A stretch of 64,000 nucleotides of DNA from Climacteris rufus (Eukaryota > Chordata > Aves > Passeriformes > Climacteridae). This document shows, piece by piece, positions 13,266-26,047 of the stretch; the stretch's first letter is position 1, and every line of letters starts with the position of its first letter. Under the pieces are notes generated by a model. The model was not told the origin of the DNA and searched no databases. It saw nothing but the letters and a program-made list of their open reading frames with translations. Location of the stretch: positions 69,910-133,909 of the forward strand of contig VZRZ01004352.1 of the NCBI GenBank assembly GCA_013398175.1, in the 5' to 3' direction. Made by a program: the position numbers and the translations under genes.

Positions 13266-15463
13266 TTTCTTTTTCTTAAGTGCTACATCCAAAGCCACAT
13301 ACAAAGTCACACATAAAGCTCTTTTAAGTCCTTTTCTAACATCACAGCATGCCACAGCTGGCTTGTATCCCTTCCTGAAGAACCCTGTGCAGTCAGCTGG
13401 GCCAGGAGCACACTGGTTCCTAAAGCACTCGAGGGGCTTTGCTCAGGACTGCACTGGAGGGGCTAAGCAGAGTTGTACCACTGTGCTGGGTGCCATATGA
13501 TGTTGACTCTGCAGGAGAAGGTCTGCACAGAAAAGAAAAACCTTCCTTCAGATGTTGAATAAGGCTCAGATGATTGCAAATGGAAATGTTTAAATATAGT
13601 GCATTTGCAAGCAAAGTTCAAACTAACTATACTCGCAGCACATTTTCTCTTTTCATTTTAATTAACAGATTTTGTCTGTACCACATCCTTTCCTGAGTGA
13701 ATTCAATATTAGTTAATGAACTGAATTCTCTGTGCAGACTTTGTGTGCTGTGTGCAACCTTTCCCAAGTTAGGATAACAGCACTTTACAGGTGTGTGAAT
13801 ACCTGTGTAAAGTTAAAAGCAAAGGATGACCAGATTCATATATTCCAAAGCCTTTTCTGTAGACCTTTTTGAGCCCTGTTTGGTCCACTTAAAAAGAAAA
13901 TAGAAACTTCCCTGTGCTTTCAGAATGATATCTTCTATTTTGTCTTTGGGGGAAAAACCTTGCTGTAGTGGTTTTTTCTATACAGAAAGTGGAGAAATTA
14001 TGCCTTAAGTCCATGGTAACTATACAGTCTCTATATTGGGTCAGTTTATAGCAAAAGTGTGTTGGTGGGTTAGTGGGAATATTGCAGTTAGAGATAATTA
14101 GGCTAGAAGTCCAATCCCAAGTGACTGCTTGTTGTGGGTGTTGTGGGGGGAGTTGAAACCACAGGGAGTGAAATAGAGGAAGATGTAGCTCATAACTTGT
14201 GTAAGACTGACCTGGTTTTCCTTTAGCATAAATAAAAATGTTATGCTAGTTTGGCCATACAAGCCAAAGTAGTACAGAGTATATGTGCTGTGATCCACAA
14301 AGACAGACCTTTTTTGATCATGGGCATTTAGGCAGTGTGACTTGTGAAAGGCCAAGCTGTGGTAAGGGAATAAAAAAGCCATATGCATGGTGCAGTCTCT
14401 TAAATAATTGAAATCAACTTGATATGGAAGACTTCATCCTCTATTATTTGGGGCTGTTGTTTTCCACAGGAAAGTATTTCCTCATGAGATAATTTTATTT
14501 ATTTATTTAACAGTACTTGAAGTAGTTACTTCAAAAAATTCCATTTGGGTTGTCTCAGCACTTTTTTTGTGGTTTCTAAGGTGTGGGCATATGGTTATTA
14601 TGTGTAATGTTATTTCCTGGGATTAGATTATTAGAAAGAGAGAATGCATTAACAGTGAACCAGGATCTTCAATTCAGCTCTTCCACCTAAGAAAGGGGAA
14701 GGATCCCAATGTCCAGGAGTGGGGGATGACTCTTAAGGCAACATCTGGTTATACCTAATGTGCTGTCCTTTAGCAGCCTCTGTCCTTTAGGGCAGGAGTG
14801 GATTTTCCAACTTTGTAAGGGGTATATGAAACAGAATTTAAGTACACTGTGAATATTCCATAACAAATAACTGGTAACTTTACAAGAGAACATCAGTGTG
14901 TTTCCCCCTTTCTTTTGAACCCATTTCACTACAGATGGAATTCTTCTGAACAGTAAATTTCTTAAAACTGATACACTATGGAAATTATCAGAGCAGTGTT
15001 ATTTCTTTATCCAGTGATCCTGTATTTTAACATTATCTTGAATAAAAGTGGAAGTAGTTAAAACCATGTGCAGTCATTTTCATTTCATTTTTGTTTGGAG
15101 ACATTGTGTTGATAAGCCAGGTTTTTTTTGAAAAATCGGCAGAAGAAGCCTACAACTATTTATATTGTGCTAATCGTGCCCTAAAGGAGAATAGCTTTGT
15201 GATCAGGAAGGGATCTGTTCCATATCCTGGAAAATCGTATCTATTTGCAAATAAAAAATGTGCATCAGTGTGGCCTCTACTTTGTATTCTTATTCTTGAA
15301 ACTCAGGTCATGATTCCCTGTAAAACTGAACTTTTGCTTTCCCACAGTTCTGTCTCATTACAGATGTAACTGAATTTACTCCCTTCCTCTGGGAAAATTT
15401 TGGAAAGGGAAGGGAAATGCTTTAGATGTATGGTACCTTGTGGAGTACGCTGGCAGGCCCAGT
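13266..15463. other. Non-coding stretch, upstream region
   Basis: No exon, RNA gene or mobile element recognised. The open frame at 15091-15369 has no family resemblance and no flanking splice sites that I trust. Confidence 0.5.
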
Positions 15464-15800
15464 TTCAGTGCAGTGATATTTTTCAAGTGGTAAGATTAAA
15501 GCTATTCATGACATCAAGCCCCAGCTTCTAAATTCAGTTTGGAATCTAGTGGGTAACTGTTTCAGCTTCCAAATATAGTGTGCTGTCCTGAGGTGTACCA
15601 TATATGAAAGGAACCTGGGGCTTCACCAGGTTCAGTGTAACCTTTTTTTTAAGTAGGTAGGTTGAAGCTATTGACCACATCATAATCAAAAAAAAAGCCC
15701 ACACTTTTAAGTTCTCTTCAGAATCTAAGATGTATGTGTTTCAGGTTCTGAAAATACTGTGTACTGTCCTGAGGAGTCCCACATAATGAAGAAAGTCATC
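15464..15800 (+). repeat. Diverged tandem duplication, two units of about 150-180 bp
   Basis: Two units align end to end. Unit 1 (about 15464-15612) and unit 2 (about 15631-15795) share in order TTCAGTG, a T-rich segment with AAGT.GGTA, GAAGCTATT / AAAGCTATT followed by a CAT.A element, GAATCTA, TGTTTCAG, AAATA plus TGTG, and CTGTCCTGAGG followed by ATA.ATGAA. The offset drifts from 167 to 181 bp because of small insertions, so the duplication is old. A partial third unit may end near 15440-15460. It encodes no protein, and the family is unknown to me. Confidence 0.6.
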
Positions 15801-18800
15801 ACACTTCACTGCTTTAAACTACTAGGTTGTCCTAAAGTGTAGATCTGATGGTCTCAAAACAAGTACTGAGGTCTGAATTCAAGAGAAGCTTGTATTCTTC
15901 TCATGAGACCCATGTTAACTGTTGTGGGATATTATTCTTTTTACTGTTTTCTCTTGGAGACTGTGCAGCCAGAATACATCTCAGCCCTGTTTCCCAGTTG
16001 CTTTCTCCAGTGTGCACAGGAAATGAACATGGTTTTAACCAGATGTGAGATTCACCTGTGGAGCTTCTAAACCTGGTCCAGTTTTTTTTTCAGTGGAGAC
16101 TTCCTTTAACAGTGCCATCTGTGGTACATAGAGTTGTGCCTGTAGGCCTGTGCTTAATCAATATGTGCTGCAGTTTGCAACCCTCACTGTCTCCTGTGTC
16201 TGTAGCTTTAGTGATCAGTGATGGAGGGAGTTTGGAACCTTATGCAGTCTTACCCAGTAGAGCCTGTCGAGAAGCGAAGGGATGACTCAGGGAGCTTAAG
16301 AACTAAGAAGGTCTTGTTAAGGATTTAGAAGGATGGTTTTTCAGTGCCATGACTTGCTTTGGCAACAATTTCCAGCCAAGCTAACCTGGTGCTGTACTAC
16401 AGGATCTTGGATACTCTTTATGTCACCCAAGGCGACAAGTGTGCACTGATGATTACTGAATGTCTCAGTTTGGCTCTTTTTAATCCGCCTTTGTGTGATG
16501 CTTTGCCCACTTCTTTTTCTCCTTGCTCCTTTAAGGTACATATGTTTTCTTGCATGCCTCTAACAAATGTCAGTTGTAACACAAACATCTTCTCCAAGCT
16601 GTGGCTTTTTGGTTTCTTTAATGTTCAGTTGTTCTGCAAGATATTTCAGTTGCTCTGCTGGTAGTCGTGCCTTTGAAAGGCACATTAATGGATCTGTTCC
16701 CTAAGATTGGCTCATGTGTGTTAAGTTTTGATAAGAAGAGTTTCTTTGCTCTTCCTGTTGTTTTCTTTGTAGTCTATTTCCCAATATATTAATTAGGAAG
16801 TTTTAGTTTGTGATGTTCCTGAAGAGGTATCATTCCTATAAAAAATGCCGTGAGCAGACTGCCCCATAAAGTAGGACCGTGGAATACTTTCCAGTCCCGT
16901 ATACTTCTCTGTCCTTGACAGTTGTTTTGTTACTTTCCTGGTTCTTCTATACCTACCTCTAGTAAGAAATGTGTAATCTGTGCTTAGATTCTGTCTTTGG
17001 GTTATCTATATATTCATTGTTTCCTACAGCAGAACCTTTTATGGTTTATTTCTGCTGCTCTCATTAATGTATTATTTACTATTTTCCTTTTTTTTTTCTT
17101 TTTTTTCCCTGTTGTTAATTGAGGCTATGAAGTTTCTAAAGCCATGTAGAAACTGCAGTTCTTATTACGGGATAGTCTTATTGCCATTACTTGGGACATC
17201 AGTATCCATAGCTTTTTTATCCTAAGTTTGGAGTGCCACATGACTTTTGAGGCACTAAGAGGACTAAGAAATAGAAGACTCACATCTTAGAATCATGGGT
17301 ATCTTAGTATGTAGTCTGATACCTGGTGGTCTTACAGCACCAACTTCCATACTGGGAAAAAAAAGGATGCAACGTGGCTGGAGCCGGCAGAGTTGAACTC
17401 CTTTGTGTTGGTCATGATCTTGGTCCTGGGTCTGGCAGCTTAGGCAGCAGGAGCTCAGGATAACCTGTTTCCAGCAGAGTGCTCTGAGAGCAGTGATTAA
17501 GGGCTGTTGGATTGCATTAAGGACACAGGAGAAAAGGCTTTGGGCAAGTTTCATTTCTCTTCAGATGCGAGCTACTGCAGTTTCCTTACTTGTCGTGTTT
17601 TGAGTATGTTGCTAAGGAGAAAAGGACAAAAACACAAGAGAGTCGCTGAATCTTGAGATACTTGCACAGGAACACATGCTACCTGATATCAGAATTATTT
17701 TTAAAGCCAGTGCTGTTCCACAATATCTAGTAAGGATATTTGCATTGGATTTGTCTATGTTGTGCTGGGGATGCCTGAGCTTGACAGCCTATAGGAAAGG
17801 TCGGTTTTGTTTGTTTGTTTTGGTTAAGTTTTTGTTAAGTTTTTGTTTGGGTTTTATTGTTTGAAACAATACTTTTGTTGCCTCTTTTCTTCTTTTCTAG
17901 TAATTTTGCCAGGGAATTGTCTTCTGGAAGTTCTGTGGGTATAAGTTATGGCAGAGCTTCGATCTTTGTTGTTACGCAATTATTGTATTTATTACAAATT
18001 TGTTTTATTTCTCTTTTTTTGAGTGAGGTCAAGGCCAATAACAATTCCACATTGTAAAGAGAAAACTTCGGTAGCTTTTCAAACCACTACTTGAAGTGAG
18101 TACTTCTTGAATTTCTGTTCCATCCCTTTGTAGTCCCTTTTCTTTCCATGTTTTCAGCACTCTTTTGGTGAAATGCTTATTTTCAGCTCCAAAGGCTGGG
18201 GTAGCTGGGACTGTTCTGCTCTCTTTCCCAGCTTTTCTTTGAAATCTTTTTTCTCTGAAAATGCGTTGACAGATTCTCTCTCATGTGCCTTGATTTGCCA
18301 AGTGATACATGCTGCGAGTACCACTAAATGCCTTCATATCCGACTGTGCAGGAGCTTTTTGGTATTATTTGCTTATGCATATACAACTGTTTGAAAAATT
18401 AAGCATGTACAGGCATATTGTTGCGATCTGGCCCTGGAGCAATGAAGTTGTTGTTCTGAGTTCAATACAGAGCGATGGTACCCTGCCAGCTGAAAATCTC
18501 ATCTTCAGATTTTTCATCATGCTTTTGTGGATGTAACGGAAGCCTTGTGAATTAGGCTTTCATAGGAGCTGCTTTTAGGTGTTGCAGGTTGGGACTTCCA
18601 CTTGTTCCTTGAAGTAGCAGGATTTTGGAACAGCGAGCCTGCTGACCTGAACAACTTAAAGCTCAGCCAAGGGTATTTTTCCTTTGTCAGCACAGCACGG
18701 TTAAGGATATGTGTCAATGAAGAGAGTCCCCACGGATAACTGGGTTTCTAGGATACAGCGTAGGTTCTGTTTTAATTAGGCAGTTGCTCTTGTCTTTAGG

Positions 18801-21800
18801 CTCTCTGTCACTTCATTGCTTGTAGAGATTTTATAGCGATCGTGCAGTTTAAACAGTAAAAGTATTTTGTTTTAAGGATGTATTTTTTTGCTTGTGTGCA
18901 AAATGCCACTCACTGCTCTGTCATCTGCACTAGAAAAGAGGCTAATATAAATTTAATTGGTCTTTTCAAAAGCTTCCAGGATCTGCATTTTGGTGGACAC
19001 TGCAGTGGTGAGCATAAACATAAAGCTTTTCACTAGTCATTCAGTCAGATGAAAACTGACAGTGGCTGTTTAGAGGCTAAAAATCAAGTGGCTGTGCAGA
19101 GAACAATTAAAATAGAGGGGGAAAAAAAGGGAGTGGGGGGAAGGAAAGCTTTCTCATTTTAAAAATGTGACCTGGTTATCCCAGTGAGCAAATCTGATGA
19201 GAGTTTTTCTTAGAATTAACATTTGTAAAGTCAGTTCAAGTTTGTGTGTACTTTATCTCTAACATATGGCTTCCCACACGATGATGTCATGTACAACTAA
19301 GTGCCAGAAAAAGCGTGAATGCTCCCAGCAAAAGCTATGCTTTGAACCAGGATTTGATTTGCAGTTTCTGTGCCTGTGTGTGCATGGCCAGACAGCCGGT
19401 CACGTTTGAGCACAGAGCTCTGCACGAAGCCACTGCTTTCCTCAGCCCTGGGTGATGGTCTGCAGGAAGGCATAGTGGCCATGGAAGGCTTCTGTATGGG
19501 AAACATCTACTTCTCTCCCCTCTGAGATGTTGGAAAGGGTGTGAATTGTCATGGCTAATTTGCTTCAGAGGAGTTCTAGAGAGAGACTGTTAGCTCCAGG
19601 CATCTTGATGCTGTAAGAGCTTCATGCATTTCCATAAGTGAGGATTTCTGTATCGTTGGGGTTTGCAGGTGTTGTGTAGGCATAACAGACTGTTCTGTGC
19701 ATGGGTTTTGTTCCCAGCCCACTTCTTAGCTGAGTCGTGGTTTTCCAAAGATTGTAATAATGTTTGGGAGGTGGCTCTCATTTTGTGTTTGTGGAGTGTG
19801 TGGTGGGGTGGCTCACTCTGACCCCCTTTGTTTGTTCTGCCCTTAGTGCCCGATCTGCAAGTCTGCTTGATACCTTTTGTTACTAAAAGCTTCCCTTGGG
19901 TTGCACGTTTTCTTTGATGCAAACCACAGTGTGTTACAGTGGTAGGAAAAAAAGAGCAGCTGTGTGTTCTTTTTCTTTTAATCTACAGTTTACTGTAAAC
20001 TACTGTAGGGTCCTGTTCTGCTTCAGCAGTGGATATGTTAGGAAGATTCCTGGATCAGAACACAGATTGCAAGCTTTCTCCTGAGCTGTTCCATTGGCCA
20101 TGCAGTGGAAGTTGGGTTCTCAGGCTGCCTACAGCTCTTTAACATGATAGTCACCAGCAAGTGCCCTAAAGAATGTTTTGAGGGTGGCTTTAATGTTGGA
20201 GAAAGAAGAAAATGTAAGTGCTAGTGCCTGATATTATTGGTTCGTTGGTGTTGGTTGCCAAACGCGAGAATACATGAGGATTTCATGGTCTGTTTTTTGA
20301 CTTGGATATGAACTGCAGTTAGACTGTCTTCTACTAAAACTCCTTCTTTACAAAACCTTCATCAACTCTGCTGGCCAGCAAGCAAGGGTTTATCTTTGCC
20401 CCTTCCCTCTATGCTTTGGTGCATGTTTTCTCCTCATACAGAGATGGAAACCTGTGCTCGTTTGCTGTGCAGGAGGGGGAGGTTCTTGTCTGCTTGCACC
20501 TGGGCAGCAGCTGAGCCACACTGTTTGCATGTAGGTGAAGAATGACTTTAAGATGTCCCTTTTGGTTTTTTTTGGCTACATTTTAAAACCTGAAGCATGT
20601 TAAAGTGAGTGTCTGTGTAAATAGCCACTCACTTTGCATGTTGCTTCCTATTAACACTTATTTTTCTCATAATACAACGTTTCTGTCAAGAAATTTTAGC
20701 AGCCACTGCAGTGAGAAAGAAGGCCAAGACAAGCATTAATTTTCAATTTCTTTAGTTTTTCTTTTAGCCTTTCAGCAGCTTAACTAGTTAAAATTCGTAA
20801 GTTCATCTGGTAAATGATGAGAGATGATCTTTTAGAATAAGAAAATTAACATATTTGAGAAAGAGCTGTTGGAACTCTGGATAGTTTGTGTCCCTTGCTG
20901 CCTAGAGGATGCATGGGGCGTGAGTGCAACATGTGCTCCAAGGGACAGAACCTTCCAAAATCTGCCTGGAGCCCCACAGAGGAGCTGTGAGCTGGAGCTT
21001 GGGAAGGGAGAAACAGGCTCCCATCCCCTCCTCTCCCTGGCTTTTGTGTGCCAGGGGTGATTATTGTCACTGTTCAACCCATGCTTAATGCCTCCCAGAG
21101 AAGAAAGCAGACAGCTTTGCATCTGCACATGCTTCTGTGACTGGTATTTTCCTACAAGCCAGACACCTAAGAAATTTACTTAGAGGCTTACACAAGGGAA
21201 CTGTATAAATTTTTTGCAATGATCTAATGCATACAAGCTCGTTTTGGTGGAAGCTAAACTAAAAGCTGTTAAATAAATTAGGAAGTTATTAAGTGTTAAG
21301 CTGTAGAAGGAAGAGTTAGGATTTTTTTCAGGTTCATTTGCATCTATCATTCTTTCTACCCTTGGGTGGTCTGAAGTCCTGTACTACATTCAGTTACTTC
21401 CTTTTCTTACTTTCCATTTCTCGAAGAAAAAGTTAAAATACACGTTATTAAAAGCTTCCCTTAAATGTGATATGCTACTCTATCCCATTTTCAGGGAGCT
21501 GTTTTAAGTGGTAAATACTCCTAGTGAGTTCATAGCTTTAATTTTAATGATTTGGGAGCGGTTGTTATGTAGTTAGTTAGGGATTTTGCCATAATATTTG
21601 CAATGTATGTAGCATTGGTTGCCTTTCTATCTCAAATGCATCAGTTTGAAACAATGTGCAACAAAAAAAATTGGGTTTTCTCCTTGCCTAAAAAAAAAAA
21701 AGTCATTGAAATTTAATTTTGAAGGTCATTGTGTCATACAGAAGATTTGTTTTTTAAGTGATACATGTTTTGAACTGCTAGTCTGCTGGCATTTTTTGTT

Positions 21801-22559
21801 GTTTGCAAACTTTATTAGCCATTACTTAATTTCTCAAAAATAATAGAATGAAAGTTACTAGTTCTATTCTTAAGGTTTGATTTTATCACAGGGAAAGACT
21901 TCTGTGTTTGTTGTCATGCCTGTACCGGTCATCTATAATTTAACACCATAATATAGAAAATTACTGATGTTTTAGTAAATACTGAGGATTGTGATAGTGT
22001 ACAAGTGTATTTTAATAGCTGAGTACAGAAAAGCGCTGCAACTTTTTTGAAGTCAGATGAGACATCAGTGGCAGAAGTGAGATTGCATCTGGATCTTGCG
22101 TTTAAAAAAATATAATGAAGTAGATTTGTTAAAAAAGAAAATATAAACTCGTATGAATATATGTGTATATTATTACAAATATGTATTTGAAGCATCCTTT
22201 TTTTTCTTTGTTGTAAGTTGTATAACAGACATTACTTTTCAGCACTGCAGCTACAGGAAGGATGCAATCTGCATCCCACTAATTGCTTTCTGGAAAAATG
22301 ACTAGTCTAGTTCCTGGCTTATGAACACGTGTAGTTTTCTGGCAAGTAGAGGTGGTATATTTTTGTCACCAAAGAAGTCTATAGACTGCAGCAGTCCTGT
22401 GCTGTAGTTGTGGGAAAGTGCTGTGCTTCCCGAATTCACACAAGTCTGCACCAGCGTTAGCGGGGCACGGCTGTGCTGCTGTAAATACAGATTTGGCACT
22501 TAAAGGGGTCACTCTGTTCGGTGCCAGGTTTCATTACTTGTGAGTTGCTTGTGACTCCT
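15801..22559. other. Non-coding stretch, upstream region
   Basis: No gene, RNA or mobile element recognised. It has T-rich low-complexity stretches at about 17085-17110 and 17800-17865, the latter with a TTAAGTTTTTG duplication. None of the open frames resembles a known protein. Confidence 0.5.
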
Positions 22560-23220
22560 ACCAGTCTGGGAGGGCAGCAGGAGCAGCAGAGAGCTCATCA
22601 CCCCAAGGCCACCAGCTCATTTCCTATGTTATCGCTCCTCCCATGTCCAAATGTCATTGTCTGAGCTGAGGCGTTGTACTGGTGCCATCTGTGACTCCTG
22701 TGGCCCCTGCCCCTAGTGCTCGCCTTTCCTCCCCTTTGCTGTAGCTTGGGATCACAGCTTTGTTCCCTAAGCTGTCTATTCTTTTCCATAATGTTATCAG
22801 CCTGGCGGAGTTTGGCTTGTCTGGTGTGAGCCCGTCACCGTCGCCTCTGAACGGCGGAACGGGGAAAGCGTCACCCAGCAGCAACAGCTGTGCAAACAAA
22901 CAAGTCAGCGCTGATATTCATCAATAGCTTTGTGCAGTCGTGGCATTGAGATGCACCAGAACATGTGCAATCTGTCTGCTTCCTTTGTCCCACGGAGCAG
23001 CCAGATCGGCCACTCTGCGCTGATGAGGGGCGATTGTCATGCCGTGCTGTGCCTTCTCCTCCTTCCTTTTTTCCTTTGCTTTTCCTGCCTCTTTGTGGGC
23101 TGTCTGGCTGCTCCCAAACACATCTGCCACGCGTCCCATCTGCTCTCCCTGAGAGGCACGCTCAGTTCTGACAGCCGCTATTCAAGTGGTGCTGTGTTCT
23201 CTGGAGCTGACAGAAAACAC
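22560..23220. promoter_or_regulatory. CpG-richer, candidate conserved regulatory block
   Basis: This block stands out from its AT-rich surroundings by clustered CpG dinucleotides, especially at 22840-22875 (GTCACCGTCGCCTC, ACGGCGGAACGGGG, AAGCGTCACC). It also holds recognisable binding-site-like words: TTATCAG (GATA type) at 22794, GCAAACAAACAA (forkhead type) at about 22892, and CAACAGCTG (E-box). Stops interrupt all long frames, so coding use is unlikely. The inference is an intronic or upstream enhancer, or a decayed CpG island. Conservation cannot be judged from one sequence. Confidence 0.3.
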
Positions 23221-26047
23221 TAATTTGTATTATTAATGGCCTATCACTAATGCTCCCTGCTTCTAAAACACTAAGCAAAGCAAGTAGCGTGGAACATCAG
23301 CTCGTGAACTTGCTGGTGAGTTGTTTCTAAATCCTGTATGCATAGGTGAATTTTTCTCATTCCACTTACCTCAAGTAACACTGCTCTTACTTTGTCTTAC
23401 AGCTTTAACTTTTTCAAGACACAGTGTGTTTTGCTTCAAGAAATGAAACGTTCTTTTCAGAAATTGTGTTCTTTCCTTCCCGGTGTCAGTGGCAAGATTC
23501 TTTACATTAAGAGATGAGGCACCAGTGTATGATGAAATTATTATTACTTTGTCTTTCAGGGAAAGAAATATCATCAGACTGTCAAAAACATAGTTTAAGA
23601 AAATAATATTCTGAATTTAAAGCCAAGATTGACCTTACCTGTTCTGCATGTTTGTTGGACAGCATAGGGTTGTACATTGAACTCTTCAGAACATCTTTTC
23701 TGTGACATTTATTCCCTCGAGCAGGATCTTTCAATGTGACAGCTCCCCTCTGAAGTTGAGCAAAGATAAAAGGGGCTCTTTATAGATGAAGGAAGAAGAC
23801 GATACGCAGCATAGACATGTATAGGCAGTGGAGTTATTTTGGTGGAATCACCTCTAGCTTTGAGTCAAAGATTTGTGGAGATACATAATCCAAAGTGCTG
23901 TTACTAATTATTATTCAGCTCTGCCTGGTCATATTAACTGCGTCAACTCCACGTTTACCATACTTATTATGTTGAAGCTATCACAGCTGTCTTGTATACT
24001 GCTGCAGGGATTTACAACATGAAGCTGTGATGAACAAGAAGTACTTTCTCTGTTACCATGTTTGTCTGCAGTGTGGAATTCTCTGTAAGCAAGGGTGCTT
24101 ACAGTGTCTGAAGTGTGACCAAGGTGAGCAGGATTTTACAGGGCTTAAAAGGAATATGCATGCATATGGGGAGAGAAGTGATTCATTCTTACAGTGTTTG
24201 TTTCATAGCCTTGTAAGACTTTTCCTTCACTAACTCCCTGCTCACTCAGAATGTCACTAAGAGAAAAGTAGAGGTTGGAAGCGTAAGTCAAAGAAAGGAG
24301 TGAGGCCAGGGAGGCTTCTAGCAATGAAAACAGAGTTGAACAGCTTTTGGTCAGAAAGCGGAGCTGGCTCAGGGTGCACTTGGGTTCTGTGCTTCCTAGA
24401 AACTGCTTTGTCTGGTACTCATATTAACTCCTTGTGAAAGCTGTTATTCCGTGGTGGCTGCACTTCTGTGCACTGTGTCATGTTCAAACACCTGACCTCT
24501 GTTGAAGAGGTTGAGGATAGACTTGTGTACTTGTCTTACATAGCTTTTACGGGAGTATTTTTTCTTTTGTTTTCTTTTTTTTTTTCTTAACCTGAGAGCA
24601 TTATAAGGCAGTATATTTTATCATTGTACCACAACTAAGCCTCATAAAGCTGGTAACACCTACAGTGAGTTTCAGGAGAGAAAAATGGATTTGGACTGCT
24701 TGAGAGAATAGCATCTGCTATGCTGCAAAACACTGTGCATGGAATCTGTGAAATAAAGGATATAATCACAACACTCATTTGGTTAGGTGTGATTAATGGT
24801 ACGGTGGTTTTGCCTCTGAGCATTAGTCTCGTAATTGTGCTTTTCAAATCAGCACCTTCAAAATTTATCAAATCTGTATGTCAGCACTTGAAAAGTTGTG
24901 TCAGGGAGTTTAGCAAACAGAGTGGGGAGGATGGGATACGTATAGCAGTTTATCACCTTTGGAAAGTGGTGTTAGACTGACAGTAGTGGGTAACAGATCG
25001 GTGAGCTTTCCTGCAAGACCTTCCATGGGTTACTAAGTTCAAGGCATCCTCTAAAGGATTACAGATGTAGTTGCAGTTGAGCTGTGTATTGTATCATTTG
25101 TCCAGCACTCTGTACTGTGTATGCTTGCTTTTATTTTAAACTGGTCCCTGGTGGTTTAACTGGATGCGATTCCTGCCTCCCCAGCCTTGTTAATGTGTGT
25201 TACCATCAAGTTCCAGCAGCGCTGCCCAGACACTCCCATATGAAAATAGGATGATCAGGCATGATAGATAACTTAGAGATGAACCCTTTGTGTGTATCCT
25301 TGAAAAATATTCTGCAGAAATTTTCTGTAATTTCCTTGAATAGTTCAACTCTGAATGCTATTAGTCCAGTCTTGATGTCAGAAAAGTACTCAAGCAATAA
25401 TCAGCCTTTTCTCTGCAAAACTCCTCCATAGTTGGAAATGCTTATATACAGATCTTCTCTGTAACCCAAGATCACTTCTGTGAGAGAGGAGAGTATTTTG
25501 TTCGTTGATATATGTGGTGAATTCTCTTTTTTTTTTTTATCCTTTGTGCTTGAACCTGGCCATTACTACTCAAACTCTGCAAACTGGAGGAGTGAAAGTT
25601 TTATTACAGATGGCCTGTAAAGAGAGCAGTCCTATAGAGGGCTGTGAATAAGTATGGCAATTGTGTAGTGAAGCAATTTGTCACTGACTGCTAACAGGCC
25701 AGATAACATTCAGATGAATGGAGGGAGCCACTTTGCCCTTCCACTGGAAGGAAGGGCACTTCCACTGGGGCACACCTGCATGTGGCTTTAGAGAGATGAG
25801 TCAGTGCAGTGAGAGGGGCGTGTGTTGTCCTGCTCCTTTCTAAGGATGGAGTTTCACAGGAAACTTACTATTTGTTCTGACTCGCTCACGGAGGTTTTTT
25901 TACTTACTTGGGAGGCTTTGCCTTCGCCCTTGAATTTTGGGCAGTTGTCTTCAGAAATACTCAGTGTGAGGTTTGCTCACTGATCTTACTGCTTATGCTG
26001 ATCTGTTGTGTTTTGGCTTTTGTTTTTCTCTCTTCCTCTTGATTTAG
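23221..26047. other. 3' part of the intron preceding the large exon
   Basis: Non-coding sequence ending in a strong acceptor: branch-point-like TGCTGATCTG at about 25996, a pyrimidine tract TTTGTTTTTCTCTCTTCCTC, and TTGATTTAG ending at 26047. A small Cys-rich open frame at 24027-24233 is discussed separately. No other exon is supported. Confidence 0.7.

Noticed and set aside
22930..23223. Overlapping open frames with a hydrophobic segment (LLLLPFFLCFSCLFVGCL-like)
   Set aside because: Produced by a CT-rich stretch in the CpG-richer block. Several frames are open at once and none has family resemblance.
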